NCBI GenBank assembly: GCA_022432975.1
Contig: CM039502.1
Location: 11,367,803-11,431,802, forward strand
Direction: 5' to 3'
Length of the DNA: 64,000 bases
DNA from: Begonia masoniana
Taxonomy: Eukaryota; Streptophyta; Magnoliopsida; Cucurbitales; Begoniaceae
Shown here: one piece after another, positions 11,531-23,186 of the stretch
Position numbering within the stretch: the stretch's first letter is position 1
Layout: each line of letters starts with the position of its first letter
Translations under genes and position numbers: made by a program
The notes under the pieces: generated by a model
Told to the model about the DNA's origin: nothing
Seen by the model: the letters and a program-made list of their open reading frames with translations, nothing else
Databases searched by the model: none

Positions 11531-11762
11531 GAATTTCTTCAATTCAAATAAAATTAGGGACAATTACGTGACCAAAAATGTCGGGTGTTACATGAAGTAT
11601 TCATAGACATATATAAAGTCATAAAATTCGACCAAATAGCAATATTATACACGTTATGAAAATAAAAAATAAATAAATTTTGAGTATTTTGGTAATTTTA
11701 CAAATAATAGAATTTATTACATTAAAAATTATATTTATTCAACATATAATAATAAAAAAAAA

Positions 11763-12609
11763 GGAAATTATCGATTTGAACCCTGTACTATACACGTTTT
11801 TTCAATTCGGCCCCTGTACTAAAAAAACCGGCAAACCGAACCATGTACTTTGATTCTGTTATTAGTTTTGACCTTCTATCAACAATTTCATAAAACCCTC
11901 ATTGAAAAAACTACCAAACGATCTTAAATTCAGTTGAAATGTTTACCACATGTTCATTACTTAATGAGAAAATAATCTGAGAATTTTCGTGATTTTTTAA
12001 CACATCTACGATGTATTATAATTTTATTTTAGTATTGTTTAAAAATATTATAATAAATCATACAAGTTTTAAAACATTACGCAAATTTTTCTATTATCTA
12101 CCCATAATATGGTGCACATCTAGAAAAAGTTTCAAATAAATTCATTATCTTTTGGTATTTGTTTAAATTAATCTCAGTTTCTTCTTTACTTTATAAATTA
12201 ATTTTTAAAAAAATACCAAACAATATTTGATTTATTTGAAAACTTTGTCACATGTTCAACCTATTATGGGTCGATAATAGAAAACGTTTCGTGATTTTCT
12301 AAAATTTGTATGATTTATTATAATATTTTTATAAAATACTAAAATAAAATTTCAATAAATCGTACATGTCTTAAAAAATCACGAAAATTATCAGATTATC
12401 TTCTCATTAAGTAGTGAACATGTGGTAAAAATTTCAACTAAATCTAAGATCATTTGTTAGTTTTTTCAATGAGGGTTTAATGAAATTATTGATAGAAGGT
12501 CAAAACTGATAACAGAATCAAAGTACAGGATTCGATTTGTCAGTTTTTTTAGTATAGGGGCCGAATTGAAAAAACGTGTATAGTACAGAGTTCAAATCGA
12601 TAATTACCC
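11763..12609. mobile_element. Foldback element made of nested inverted repeats
   Basis: The outer arms (about 11763-12050 and 12320-12609) are inverted copies of each other. The left arm has GAAATTATCGATTTGAACCC, TGTACTATACACGTTTTTTC and ACCTTCTATCAACAATTTCA; the right arm has their reverse complements in reverse order. Between them, 12057-12165 and 12215-12310 form a second inverted pair related in sequence to the outer arms. The flanks are A-rich (a T followed by nine A on the left, seven A on the right), so an 8-9 bp target duplication is plausible but unprovable. There is no coding capacity. A diverged piece of the same arm occurs near 4000-4170. Confidence 0.75.
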
Positions 12610-12694
12610 TAAAAAAATATCAAATATTGATTGATGCAATTAATGACTTATTTTAACTATTCATAATATATTACAATAATTATAATCATCCATG

Positions 12695-12818
12695 TTTGAC
12701 CATTAAAAATAAAATTAAATAGTAGAAATAGAAAATCACTAAAAAAAAATGTACATTTGACCATTAAAAATAAAAATTAAATAGTAGAAATAGAAAATCA
12801 CTAAAAAAAAAATGTACA
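12695..12818. repeat. Two tandem units of about 61 bp
   Basis: Units begin TTTGACCATTAAAAATAAAA at 12695 and at 12756, and both end in ATCACTAAAA, an A run and TGTACA. They differ only in A-run length, so the duplication is recent or conserved by slippage. Confidence 0.9.
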
Positions 12819-12956
12819 TGAATATCCAAGACTTTTTAAATAATCAAGTGGTGGTTTTAATAATAATAACATTGATGCTATTTTAGAACGTGTGATTATG
12901 CAACTTTTAGCCACTTGTGAAATGTTCATGGATTGCCAAACAATTATTATGATACG

Positions 12957-13383
12957 TAGGGGTGGAAATCGGTCCGGTTAAAATTGAAAACTAATCCAAA
13001 AATCTAAGTTAAGTTCGATTTCAATTTTGAGAAAACCAACTTTGGAACTGATTTTTGGTTCAATTTGGTTCGTTTCTCAGTTCATTTTTTCAAAAATCGA
13101 TCAAATCCAAACCAAACTAATTTTGTAATATTTATATAATTTTTTAAACTTTTATCTGAAAATTACAAATTATAGAAGTAATCTGGTCAAAACTTGCCCA
13201 AATTGAATTAAAAGTGAACAAAATTGACAATAAAGCAAAAAAAATGAGAACAAAAATCCAATCGAGCAAAACTGAAAAATATCAATTTGGTTCGGGTTTG
13301 GTCTCAAATGTTGATCGGTTCAATTTCAGTTTCAATTTGGAGGTGGAGCCGAACTGACCCGACTGGATTGATTCCACCGTGAT
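12957..13383. repeat. Dispersed element with AACCGGTT-like arms, related to 2683-2880
   Basis: The left end reads TAGGGGTGGAAATCGGTCCG. The interior is rich in TTTGGTTCAATTTGG and GGTTCGGGTTTGGTC blocks. The right end reads ACTGGATTGATTCCACC, roughly the reverse complement of the left end. No open frame of note. Assignment to a DNA-element class is tentative. Confidence 0.45.
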
Positions 13384-13896
13384 AGATCTCGATACTTACC
13401 GTTTGATCAAAAATGGAAATGGCGTTTCCTCACCTACTTTGAGTGAGCTGTGGCCAACTTTTTTAAAATTTGCAGCTTAAAACGTGATCGTTGGTACATA
13501 ATTTTGGTGTTTTTCCATTAACATGACATTACCTTTCTTGCAGATTCAATGGATTTTGATGGTGATTAAAGAAACATTGGACGGTGGAGAAGAGTGCTAG
13601 TCCATGACTAATCATGTGCTGGCGTAACATGGGAACAAGAAGACTTTTTGACACTAACTCACAAGGCACAAAGTCGTCGTCCACCATCTTCGGCTGCTTT
13701 TGACTCCTTCCAATCGCCATTGAAACTCAGACACGTCTATTTCACGACACATTGTCTGTGCCTAACTCCCGGGCTTCGCACGTGCCACCCTCTCTCTTTC
13801 CGTTTATATTCCGCATTCCCGGCCGTTCCGATCCAAGTGAGCCCTTTACATCTTTCTCTTTTCCTCTCCGAATCTGAGATTTACTTTGCATCAGCT

Positions 13897-15671
13897 ATGG
13901 CCGGCGCTTCCACTCCCGCTACTCCATTGTTGAAAGATGAGCTTGATATCGTCATTCCGACTATTAGAAATCTGGATTTTCTCGAGATGTGGAGGCCGTT
14001 TTTTCAGCCCTACCATCTGATTATTGTCCAGGACGGTGATCCCACCAAGACTATCCGGGTTCCTGATGGTTTCGATTATGAGCTTTATAATCGTAACGAT
14101 ATAAATCGAATTTTGGGTCCACGATCTTCTTGCATTTCGTTTAAGGACTCCGCCTGTCGCTGCTTCGGTTACATGGTGTCTAAGAAGAAGTATATTTACA
14201 CAATTGATGACGATTGCTTTGTGAGTTCTTTACCTTTTATCTTTCTGTATCTGGGTTTTCTTCTCTATGAGTTCAAGCAGATCTCGAGCTTGATTTTCCT
14301 GATTTTGTATCTGTTATGCTTGTGATCTTACGCATTCTTCAATTTCTTTTGGAACTCCCTTTCATTAGCTTTCCTTTGTTCGAATTTGGTGATACTTTCA
14401 AAATTTTTTTTTCAAATTTCGGAGTTATGAGTGAAATCATGGTTTCTTCAACTGTAATCATGATATCCCTGATCAATAGTTAATGGGTCCTACTGGATTC
14501 ACTTTTTTGAGACACTATCTGAATTCTCCTCGTCTTTTTCCCTCTCTTAATTGGTTTGAACTTTTTATGAGCAGCTTGGCAAATCTAAGAGGCGTTGATT
14601 TTAAAATTGGTGGAGCCACCAATAACTAACATAATTGAGATGAACTTTCATCTTTATTTTATTTCTGATCCGATTTCATTGCATTATTGTTCTATGAAAT
14701 ATGAGTTTTCAACCAGGAAATCTGATGGTGTGCTCAAATCTAGGTTGCAAAGGACCCAACTGGTAGACAGATCAATGCTCTCGAGCAGCATATCAAGAAC
14801 CTTCTCTGCCCCTCTACGCCATTTTTCTTCAACACTCTCTACGACCCTTTCAGAGAAGGTGCCGACTATGTCCGAGGCTACCCGTTCAGCCTCCGGGAGG
14901 GTGTTCCTACGGCCGTCTCTCACGGCCTCTGGCTCAACATTCCGGATTATGACGCTCCTACGCAGCTTGTGAAGCCTCTGGAAAGGAACTCTAGGTAGCC
15001 AAATCTGGATTTTCAAGATTTCTCCATTGTTAGAATTTTTAATTTCGAGTTTAATATGGTTTGTTTGAGAAGGTATGTGGATGCTGTTCTTACTATTCCA
15101 AAGGGTACCTTATTCCCTATGTGTGGAATGAATTTGGCATTCGACCGGGAACTCATCGGCCCGGCAATGTACTTTGGACTCATGGGCGATGGGCAGCCGA
15201 TCGGACGATACGACGACATGTGGGCCGGCTGGTGTATAAAGGTAGCGCCTTTTTCCCACAACTCAGATCATTCTGAAACAATTCAAAACTGAGACTTTTT
15301 AACCAAGAACGGCCGAATTCGACTTGTGTTGGCAGGTGATCTGTGACCATTTAGGCTGGGGGGTGAAGACGGGCCTCCCGTACATCTGGCACAGCAAAGC
15401 GAGCAATCCATTTGTGAATCTAAAGAAGGAATACAAAGGAATTTTCTGGCAGGAAGACATAATTCCGTTTTTCCAAGCTGTTTCGCTGCCGAAAGACTGC
15501 ACCACTGTGCAGAAATGCTACGTCGAGCTGTCTAAGCAAGTGAAGGAGAAGCTTGGGAAGGTAGATCCTTACTTTGACAAACTGGCGGACGCCATGGTTA
15601 CGTGGATTGATGCTTGGGATGAGCTGAACCCAGGTGGAGTTTCTTCTAAATTACCCAACGGCAAAGCATGA
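13897..15671 (+). CDS. RGP: UDP-arabinopyranose mutase / reversibly glycosylated polypeptide (GT75)
   Basis: Four exons join cleanly: 13897-14220, 14744-14994, 15073-15241 and 15336-15671. They give 359 residues, the usual length for this family. RGP/UAM proteins interconvert UDP-arabinopyranose and UDP-arabinofuranose at the cytosolic face of the Golgi, feeding cell-wall arabinan synthesis. They form homo- and hetero-complexes. The text [20 protein letters not shown] near the N-terminus, the metal-binding DDD motif (residues 104-106) and the conserved arginine near residue 159 (FSLREGV), the reported self-glycosylation site, are all present. So are [24 protein letters not shown] and [13 protein letters not shown]. 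The frame is open upstream to 13648 without an ATG, so the ATG at 13897 is chosen. Phase is preserved across AG|G and other junctions. Paralogue identity (RGP1, 2 or 3) is not assigned. Confidence 0.97.
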
Positions 15672-16132
15672 CTCGAAAAGATCCAACTATTTTAAACATA
15701 AATTTATTGACAGTTTTGTTTGTGTCGTCTTCTATCGATTTCTGCGGTCAACTACTGGACTCATGGATTCAGATTCAGATTCAGATATATTTTAATTTAG
15801 AAACTGCGTGATTTGTTAGAATAAAATGTCAACTCATTCAGAGTTAGAGTAGCTTCCAAGTACTTCATCTTTCTCATTAGAGTCTCTGTATTTTTCCAAT
15901 AATTTAACTTAATGTCTGCAATTACTCTTACTTTGGGTATTCCTTTGAAATTCCTGTAGCCCATCAAGGGTTGGGGTTTATTTGAAAACTAAGAACACCA
16001 TTCAATCTAACATCTAGTGTGAAATACTCATCCTTCTAATGTTCTGCAGAAGAAATGGTAATTAGAGAACTAAGCAAAGCTGGAGAGCCCAATTAAATTG
16101 AGCCCACGTCCAATTAAAATAAAAATAAAAAA
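15672..16132. other. RGP 3' untranslated region and spacer
   Basis: Contains the 3' flank of the RGP gene with (GATTCA)-like short repeats near 15761-15784. Nothing else was recognised before the tRNA gene. Confidence 0.5.
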
Positions 16133-16206
16133 TGGCCCATGCAGGTTTCGAACCTGCGACCTTCGCGTTATTAGCACGACGCTCTAACCAACTGAGCTAA
16201 TAGGCC
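16133..16206 (-). tRNA. tRNA-Ile (anticodon AAU)
   Basis: The reverse complement is a complete 74-base cloverleaf. It has the acceptor stem GGCCTAT/ATGGGCC with discriminator A, the D arm AGCTCAGTTGGTTAGAGC, an anticodon stem-loop centred on CTAATAA (anticodon AAT), and the T arm GCAGGTTCGAAACCTGC. No intron is present. The internal A box (TAGCTCAGTTGG) and B box (GGTTCGAAACC) needed for RNA polymerase III are intact. Compared with the typical plant tRNA-Ile(AAU), position 5 is T rather than C, giving a G-U pair in the acceptor stem. Confidence 0.97.
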
Positions 16207-19200
16207 AACGTTTGCCACTTAGCCCATGTTTAATAATCACAATGCTTACCATTTTAATCTATAAAAACACTACATATATGTATTTGGAAATTAGCATTAA
16301 ATGAATGAAGATTCTCTCTTTGTTTTAAATATAATCAATAAATATATTGCAAATAGGTACATATGTAAATTAATAGAATAAAAAGGGTAAAGAGGTAAAA
16401 AAGAAGAAAGGAGATTTACCTTCCCAATTATTGTACAGTGCAAAAGCATGCGTCGTCGCCACTCAGACTGCTGCCTTCCTCTCACCCGGGGGTCTAATCA
16501 CGCCACGTGTACAACGACGGGAGGTCACGGCTGGGCGAAACCCGGCAGAGAAGTGTACGGACTGACTTAAGGAATCCATTTCAATCTCCTCTGTCACCTG
16601 GTTTTGAAACAAATGACTAATGAAAAGACGACACGTGTGTCAGGCTCAAGGCAGCTCTTTGAAAACTGCTGCTTTCTCTGAACATAAGACGGGTTTTTTA
16701 ACTGTTCTACTTTTCTCTACTCTCTGTGTAAACCGATGTCTTCTCTCTCCTCTTTTTCTCTCTAGATTTGAAGACGTGATTGTTATTTTTCTTGATTATT
16801 TACAGTCTTCTCTCTGTGGGAATCGAAATTGGAGTAAAAAAGTCTTCAGAAAGTATGATCTGTTAGACAGATGATGAACAGTTTCTCTCTCTAAAACAAA
16901 AAATGAATGCTCTGAAATGTTTTGAAGGGAGTGGTTTGAAAGCAGTCACCGAGAAAAATAAAGGGTTTGAAAGACATTAATATTCTCAAAAACCCCATGA
17001 ATTTCTTTCTTTTCTCCTATTTGTTTTCTCTTTTCAAGTACAAATAAAGCCATAATTTTTTAGACTCCGTTTAATCTAAATTCTGTCTTTTTTTTTTAAC
17101 AAAATAAATATTGAATTTTGAGATTCGTTAGAGTTAAACTTTAGATTATTTGTTTGTTTCTAACAAAATGAATACTGATTTTGCATAGTAAACAATTTTT
17201 TTTATTTTTCTCGGGTGGGTTATGATTCAGTTTTGATTTTAGATTTTTAAATTTAGACTCTGTTTAAGGTTGGTTTTAATTGGTTTATGTTTGGTTTGGG
17301 CTGATTTTTGTTCATATTTTTGTAATTTTTAAAATTATAATAAAACATTCGTAAATATTATAATATCTGTTCAATTTGGTTGTGATCCGAGTAAAATCAT
17401 GCATTGTCTAGTTTCTCTACAGTGCAAAGTTAGTTTGAGGTTCATTTTGTGAAAATAAAAAATAAGACTTTGAGTTTAAAGGACCCGTAGGACTTCAATT
17501 TAGCTCTTGAACTTGATAATCTAATTTTTTTTTTTCAAAACTTCTTTTATAATTTGGATCATTAGCAAATGACTCATGCCTTCGTAAAATTTATCAAGTG
17601 TCTTATTTTTTTTGTTTTTAATGGGCATTTTTAACCCACCTTATTGACTTTAATCAATTTCATGCACAAATTTATCAGATTTCGGTCATTAACCTCTTCA
17701 AAACCGATTTATGATGTCAAGTGTGTGAGAGAAATTGAGTCCAAGTAAATGAGATAAGTTAAACTGGTCATTATAAGAGTAAGTTACAATTTAGTTCTCG
17801 AAATAAATTATTATTATTTGCAAAAAAAAAAATGTCATTGTATTTATTGTTCGCAAAAACGTTAATGCCTTAATAAAATATCATTAATTTTTTTCTCACC
17901 ACATTGCTTGATGTAGAACATAATATCTCACTTTGACAAACTGTGTAGTTAGATCAGCTAAAGATTTTTAGTGGGCGTGGACATTAAACGTCCTTTTTTC
18001 GTCTTCCTATTTGAGCAAATCTTTCAAATTATTTGCCGGTTTAATGGGTTCTTACCATTAAAAAGAAAAGGAAAAAGTAAAATAACTGGTTGTTTATGAT
18101 TGGGAGAATCACTTTCAAAGACATAAGCAATGGGAGACAGCTTAATCTCTATCTCATATAATTGTGTTTTGCTGTCGATTCTATATATTTTTTCATAGTC
18201 TATGTCAGGTCTGTCATTTAACACCATCTAAACAATATTAATGTAGTTGAATTTGTTATGTTCAAGTCCTACAAGAGATTCAATGTGATCCTATTTGAAC
18301 AATATATATATAAAGTGTGGCCGACGAGAATGTCGGGACCTGAATAAGGAGGGATGGTGACAGCTTGCCATGCGAAGGCTAAGAAGAGCCCAGCGTCAGA
18401 ATCAAATGCATACCAATAGAGGTGCACAATCTCACACCACTTAGTAGAGTGAAAAATGAATGTTTATAAGAAGAATTTTTCTTACTACCTAGTAGAACTC
18501 ATTTTTGGTTAAATTAAAAAATAAATTTATGCGGACTATGACTCAAAGTGGACAAATTTGTACGGAGAGCAGCAGGGGACGCTACACTTAGTCTTCTATA
18601 TGTGTCCCATTTCATTGTAAACCATGGAAACCATTGAGCAGTCAAAACTCAGTTTTGCCTAGAAGAAACTCCATTCATTCAATTTGAATTCATCGATTAA
18701 AGTGATGTAACTTCAATGCTCGAAGAATATTTGCCACCAAACTTTGGTACTACAGTCACGTGGAACAAAAAACATGATCTATTATTTTTCCAATTGTATT
18801 TATTTAATTAATTACAAAAGACACGTTTAGGAGATGTAACATTAGGGGAAATAATTGCAAATAATAAGAGGTATTAAATACTATTTGACACATTCCTCGT
18901 TTGGTTTTTTAAAGATGAAGTTGCTTGTGGACAATTCATTTGTGACAATGACCTAAAATACTCGTGTGCTATATAAAACACATGTGATGAAACAAAATTA
19001 TGCAACATAATTTTACAGTTTTATTATTGATATCTCTCAATCGTAAAACTCTTTTATAACTGTCGATAATATAATGATTTTTCTCCTCCTATGCTTGCCA
19101 TTTCTCCCTTAGTGTTGTATGTTGTTAGTTAATTCTTGTTGTCTATTTTGGTTTTCTTGTTGCATTATTTGAAAATTAAATTGCTTCGGTAATTATTGTC

Positions 19201-20100
19201 CTTACTAGACAAGGCGCGAAAAGTGTCAAGTTCCCTAGCTCAGCTGCTCTTCCTAATATTCTTACCGTTATAATTTATATATGGAGTCCTACTTATTTTT
19301 CGCCCTCAGTCTAGACTTGAACAAATTTGTTTGTGAGTCTTACCTCAAAATATGTTTTATTAGTGTAGAGAGAAAACTTTACTTATATCTGTTATTGCTC
19401 ATTTTTTTAAAAAAGAATGTAATCATGGTAACGAAGTGGGAACATTGACGATTATATAAAAGGCGACACAATGATAAAAAAAATTAGTCATCCTACAAGC
19501 CAACCTGATGATACAAAGTCTACAGGCTTGTCGACCTAGGCCTGGTTTGCAATTTAGCGGATAGCTAGGGTTTTGGTCATTCTTCCGCTCGCACGACAGA
19601 TTGTCACAAATTGTATTTTTAGAACAAGCAAAAGAATCAATTTTCAAATAATAAGTGAGCAATTTGAACAGCCTTGTTAATTAGGTAATTGCTTCGCTAT
19701 CAAAGTCTTCTTTAATAATACTTCTCTCTTAGCATATAAAGAAGGTCAACAAGAAGTTATTGCATGGTTTTATTACCACTGTCCAGTTAGAAAACGACGC
19801 GTAGACATCTCTTTTAAGGTTTTTATACTTGTCATTTTAAGGTTGCTGACGACCTTCTGAGTAAGGCTAGAGCTTCATTGACATAAGTTCCACGCTCTCC
19901 TTTGAATGTGAACAACACGCTGCATCACGATTATGCCAGCTGTACAACGGTGGGAAATATCTTATCTGTGTTCCCCACGCTCTGCCAGTCAAGAGTGGCG
20001 AAACGTGGGTGAACATCTACTCTACAGTGAAGTTCATTTTCTGGGAGAGTAATGGAAGAGAACCTGAGGATAAAGAAGCTAATACATAAAAGAGAACCAA
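16207..20100. other. Intergenic region between the tRNA and SEP genes
   Basis: No gene is supported over 3.9 kb. An ancient dispersed repeat at about 17490-17870 shares GTGTGAGAGAAATTGAGT and flanking blocks with the first intron of the DSBA-like gene (about 26600-27010). The stretch 18318-18445 is less AT-rich and looks different from its surroundings but was not identified. The last few hundred bases probably contain the SEP promoter. Confidence 0.5.
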
Positions 20101-20120
20101 AGCTAGACGACAGCCATAAG

Positions 20121-20169
20121 CTCTCTCTCTCTCTCTCTCTTTAAAAGCTGGTTCTCTCTCTCTCTCTTT
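20121..20169. repeat. CT-rich microsatellite in the SEP 5' leader
   Basis: Two runs of CT (about nine units, then about seven) separated by TTTAAAAGCTGGTT lie about 200-250 bp upstream of the SEP start codon. CT runs of this kind are common in plant 5' leaders. Confidence 0.85.
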
Positions 20170-20223
20170 AGGGTTTCTCAGCTTTCCTAGACTTTCTCTT
20201 TGTTTTCACAAATTTAGTTACCA

Positions 20224-20263
20224 TTGGGTACCAACCCAGGAAGGAAGATCAGCTGGTACCCAA
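20224..20263 (+). promoter_or_regulatory. Perfect 10-bp stem-loop in the SEP 5' leader
   Basis: TTGGGTACCA at 20224-20233 and TGGTACCCAA at 20254-20263 are exact reverse complements around a 20-base loop, about 110 bases before the start codon. In the transcript this would form a stable hairpin ahead of the ATG. No upstream ATG was seen between it and the start codon. Function is unknown. Confidence 0.55.
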
Positions 20264-20372
20264 GAGAGCAGAACAAGAAATCTAGAAACTCTACACAGAA
20301 ACATAAAAAGCCTTTTTATTTTTTGAAAAAATATAAAGGGAAAGGGAGGTCTGGTTTGGTCAATTTTAGGAT

Positions 20373-23155
20373 ATGGGGAGAGGAAGAGTTGAACTGAAGA
20401 GGATAGAAAACAAGATAAACAGGCAGGTTACGTTTGCAAAGAGGAGAAATGGGCTTTTTAAGAAAGCCTATGAGCTTTCTGTTCTCTGTGATGCTGAGGT
20501 TGCTCTTATCATCTTCTCCAATCGTGGCAAGCTCTATGAATTCTGCAGCAGCTCTAAGTAAATTGCAACATTTTTCTTCTACTTTTTCTCTCTTTAATGC
20601 CTTTTTTTTTCGGGTCTGTTTATTTTTGTCTTTTGATCCAGTTGGATGTCGAGTTTGTTCATTATTTGCAGTTTTTCTCTTCCCAAATCAATCCGCTGCC
20701 TTTTTTTCTTCTCTCTATATTTTAAACTAGATTTAGGTTTTTCCTACCCGTTCCATGTTTTGTCTCATGAGACCATACCTCAACAGTGCTAGATTTAGGT
20801 TTTGTTCCGATTTGAAATGGCTGTTTTTGTAGTATTTCAGAAAGTTCAGACCAGAAATTTCCTCCATCTTCTATTTCTTTTTGGGTCCATTATAATCTGA
20901 GATCTGAAAAAAAAAAAATTAATTGCCTGTTTTTTTCATGTCGATCAATATGTTTTTATGCATAATTTTGCTACTTTCTGAATAATCATGGATTCATTCT
21001 GAAATATTGAGATGAATTTTCTCTGGCATCTCAAATCAAATATCTGGGTGTTTCTCAAAAGTTAGCCTTTGATTTCTTTCCTTGCACGAGGATGGTTTGT
21101 TAGCTATTAACCTAATGGTCCTAATCCCCAAGTTTTATCCTTTGACAATTCTCAGCTAGAGAGAGAAAGAGAGGGTTTAGAGAGAGAAAGGATTCTTTTG
21201 GCTACAGGATAGGAAATTAGCAATATAATTCTCTTTGTTTTTAACAAATATCCCACGCTCTCATAGTTCCAAAGCTTCTTTAGCAGCAATTTTTTTTTTT
21301 TCTGAAATCCGTATAACCAGTATATCTACTGGAAATTTCGATGTCACCTCAATCAAACGTTTCTATTCTTGCTTGCATGTCCCATCGAAGTGTGGTTTTC
21401 AGTCTACATGCATTTACTCCAACCAAAGCTGCTAAAATGGTTGTAAATGTAAGAAGATAGATTTCCATTTAGATCTATATTCATAACAAGGTTGTAGGAT
21501 GTGCCACTAGGACTTTGAACTCATCAAGCTTAGGAAAATTAGGTTGAACTAAGATTTGGGTTCTTTAATTCGTGATCAGACCCACACAGCCATATAAATT
21601 TTGTGTAATTTGTGATAGTATATATTGCTTACTGTGCGTTAATGATCTTGATTATGATTGATCATAATGAAGTAGTGCTTTTTTCTCTCTCTCGTATAAT
21701 GATCTTTTGGGTGCATATCTACTCTTTAAAACTCTTTTCTATGGTTTTCTATCCTCGTTTAAATTGGAGTAGTAGATTTAAGTTAATTATTTTATAGATT
21801 TAGTCAAATTTTATAGTTTAGATTCAGCTCAAGAATGAAATCAACTTGACTGAATTTGCACCAATAGCTTAAAATCAAGAACCTAATTTTGGATCTTAAG
21901 AACGGGAAAGAGTCAGCTTTAATAACATACGATGAACTGATGAAGACGTAGGCTACAACCCATAATTTAAGGTAGAAGTTAGTCACAAAGATTGTTCTCT
22001 TCATGTCTTCAATTTCCCCACCCAGAGTTCTTCTCTTATAATTATATTTTGGATGATGCTTTGAAGTTTTTAGCTTTGTTTTTGTCAATAATTGAGAAAA
22101 ATGGTAAGAAAAGGCCATTTATCTTTGCAGTTTAAGCAAAATCGTGATAAGTATTTAATGTTATTTTTTATCAAACCTACATCGATATTTTTCTCGAAAA
22201 ACCAATCTGACTATTGAATTTATGCATGCCCTTTTGAGTAGCATGCTTAAAACCCTGGAAAGGTACCAAAAATGTAGCTATGGTGCTGTGGAAGTGAACA
22301 GGCCATGCAAGGAACTTGAGGTATCTTCGTCTTCCTATCCATGCTTAACCCTTGCTTCTGTTCTTGTTCATTTTACATCATCTGCTCATATTTTAACATA
22401 TTTTTATTGATTTTTCGTTCATTGCCATTACCTTCTGTCTTAATTTTTCATTTATGAGTACATTAATTAAAGCCTTGTTCGAAATATAAAATGAAATATA
22501 CTTTGATACCAATTTAATGGAATGAAAAAAAGAGATTTCATGGAGGAAAGATAGACAACAAAGAAAATCGCAAAATCCATTAACTTGAATTTTACTTTGT
22601 TGTACTTTGATACACATTTGAGAGATTTTTTCAACAAAAGACAACTTCCTAAAACATGACATACATAATTTATAAGACTATGAGGTACATGTATAATACA
22701 ATACATGAACCTAAATATATGAACTTCTTAAATATATAACTCTCAAATACATGAAACACTTCACTCTAGATGAATCTTCACTGATACATTAACTTATTTA
22801 AAAGGCACATTAACTAGAAGACACATTCTTTGGATTAAGTTGATTTTTAGTGACGAAATAAAAGAAGCTTTGATGAATACCATCATTGAGAAAAATGCAT
22901 GAAAATGTAGCCTTATTTGTTGATTAAACTAAAATTATAGCGTCTACAAGATTTTCGAAAATTTTGTTTTTTAAAGATCTTTCCTTGGTGAAACTTGTTC
23001 TCCTGGATATATCTTTTGTTTTAATCATTGTTTATTAGCCAGTTAATGAATTTATGACTGTAGCAGAGCAGCTACAGAGAGTATTTGAAGTTAAAATCCA
23101 GATTTGAGTCCCTACAAAGAACTCAACGGTAACTATGCCAAACCGTGAAATCCAC

Positions 23156-23186
<31 letters not shown>

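Larger units (their letters stand above)
8108..11592 (-). mobile_element. Long LTR-like repeat, copy 2 (probable solo LTR with a nested insertion)
   Basis: The left edge reads TGTGACGACCCCCAACCCGA and the right edge ends TGTCGGGTGTTACA, giving TG...CA ends with short inverted termini. After subtracting the nested element at 11165-11530 and its duplicated 5 bp, about 3.1 kb remains. Many blocks align with 1-2284. No polymerase or integrase frame is present, which fits a solo LTR. The flanking 5-mers are GCAAG and TGAAG, only a partial match, so a target duplication is not proven. On the minus strand, motifs fitting a 5' splice site (CAG then GTAAGT at about 10071-10078, and AAG then GTAATC at about 10633) are kept in both copies. 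So is a small peptide frame with DEDFVPQ near 9530-9560. Confidence 0.6.

Noticed and set aside
13648..13896. Open frame extending the RGP protein upstream
   Set aside because: It starts at TTG, has no ATG and no homology; the ATG at 13897 gives the normal RGP N-terminus.
16620..16874. 84-residue open frame
   Set aside because: No homology or codon-use signal and no splice context; it sits in the spacer after the tRNA gene.
18318..18445. Less AT-rich stretch that looks like old coding or repeat sequence
   Set aside because: No reading frame, repeat partner or RNA structure could be identified, so no feature was called.
22222..22410. Open frame starting [15 protein letters not shown]
   Set aside because: The first part is intron sequence ahead of SEP exon 2; only 22242-22320 is coding.
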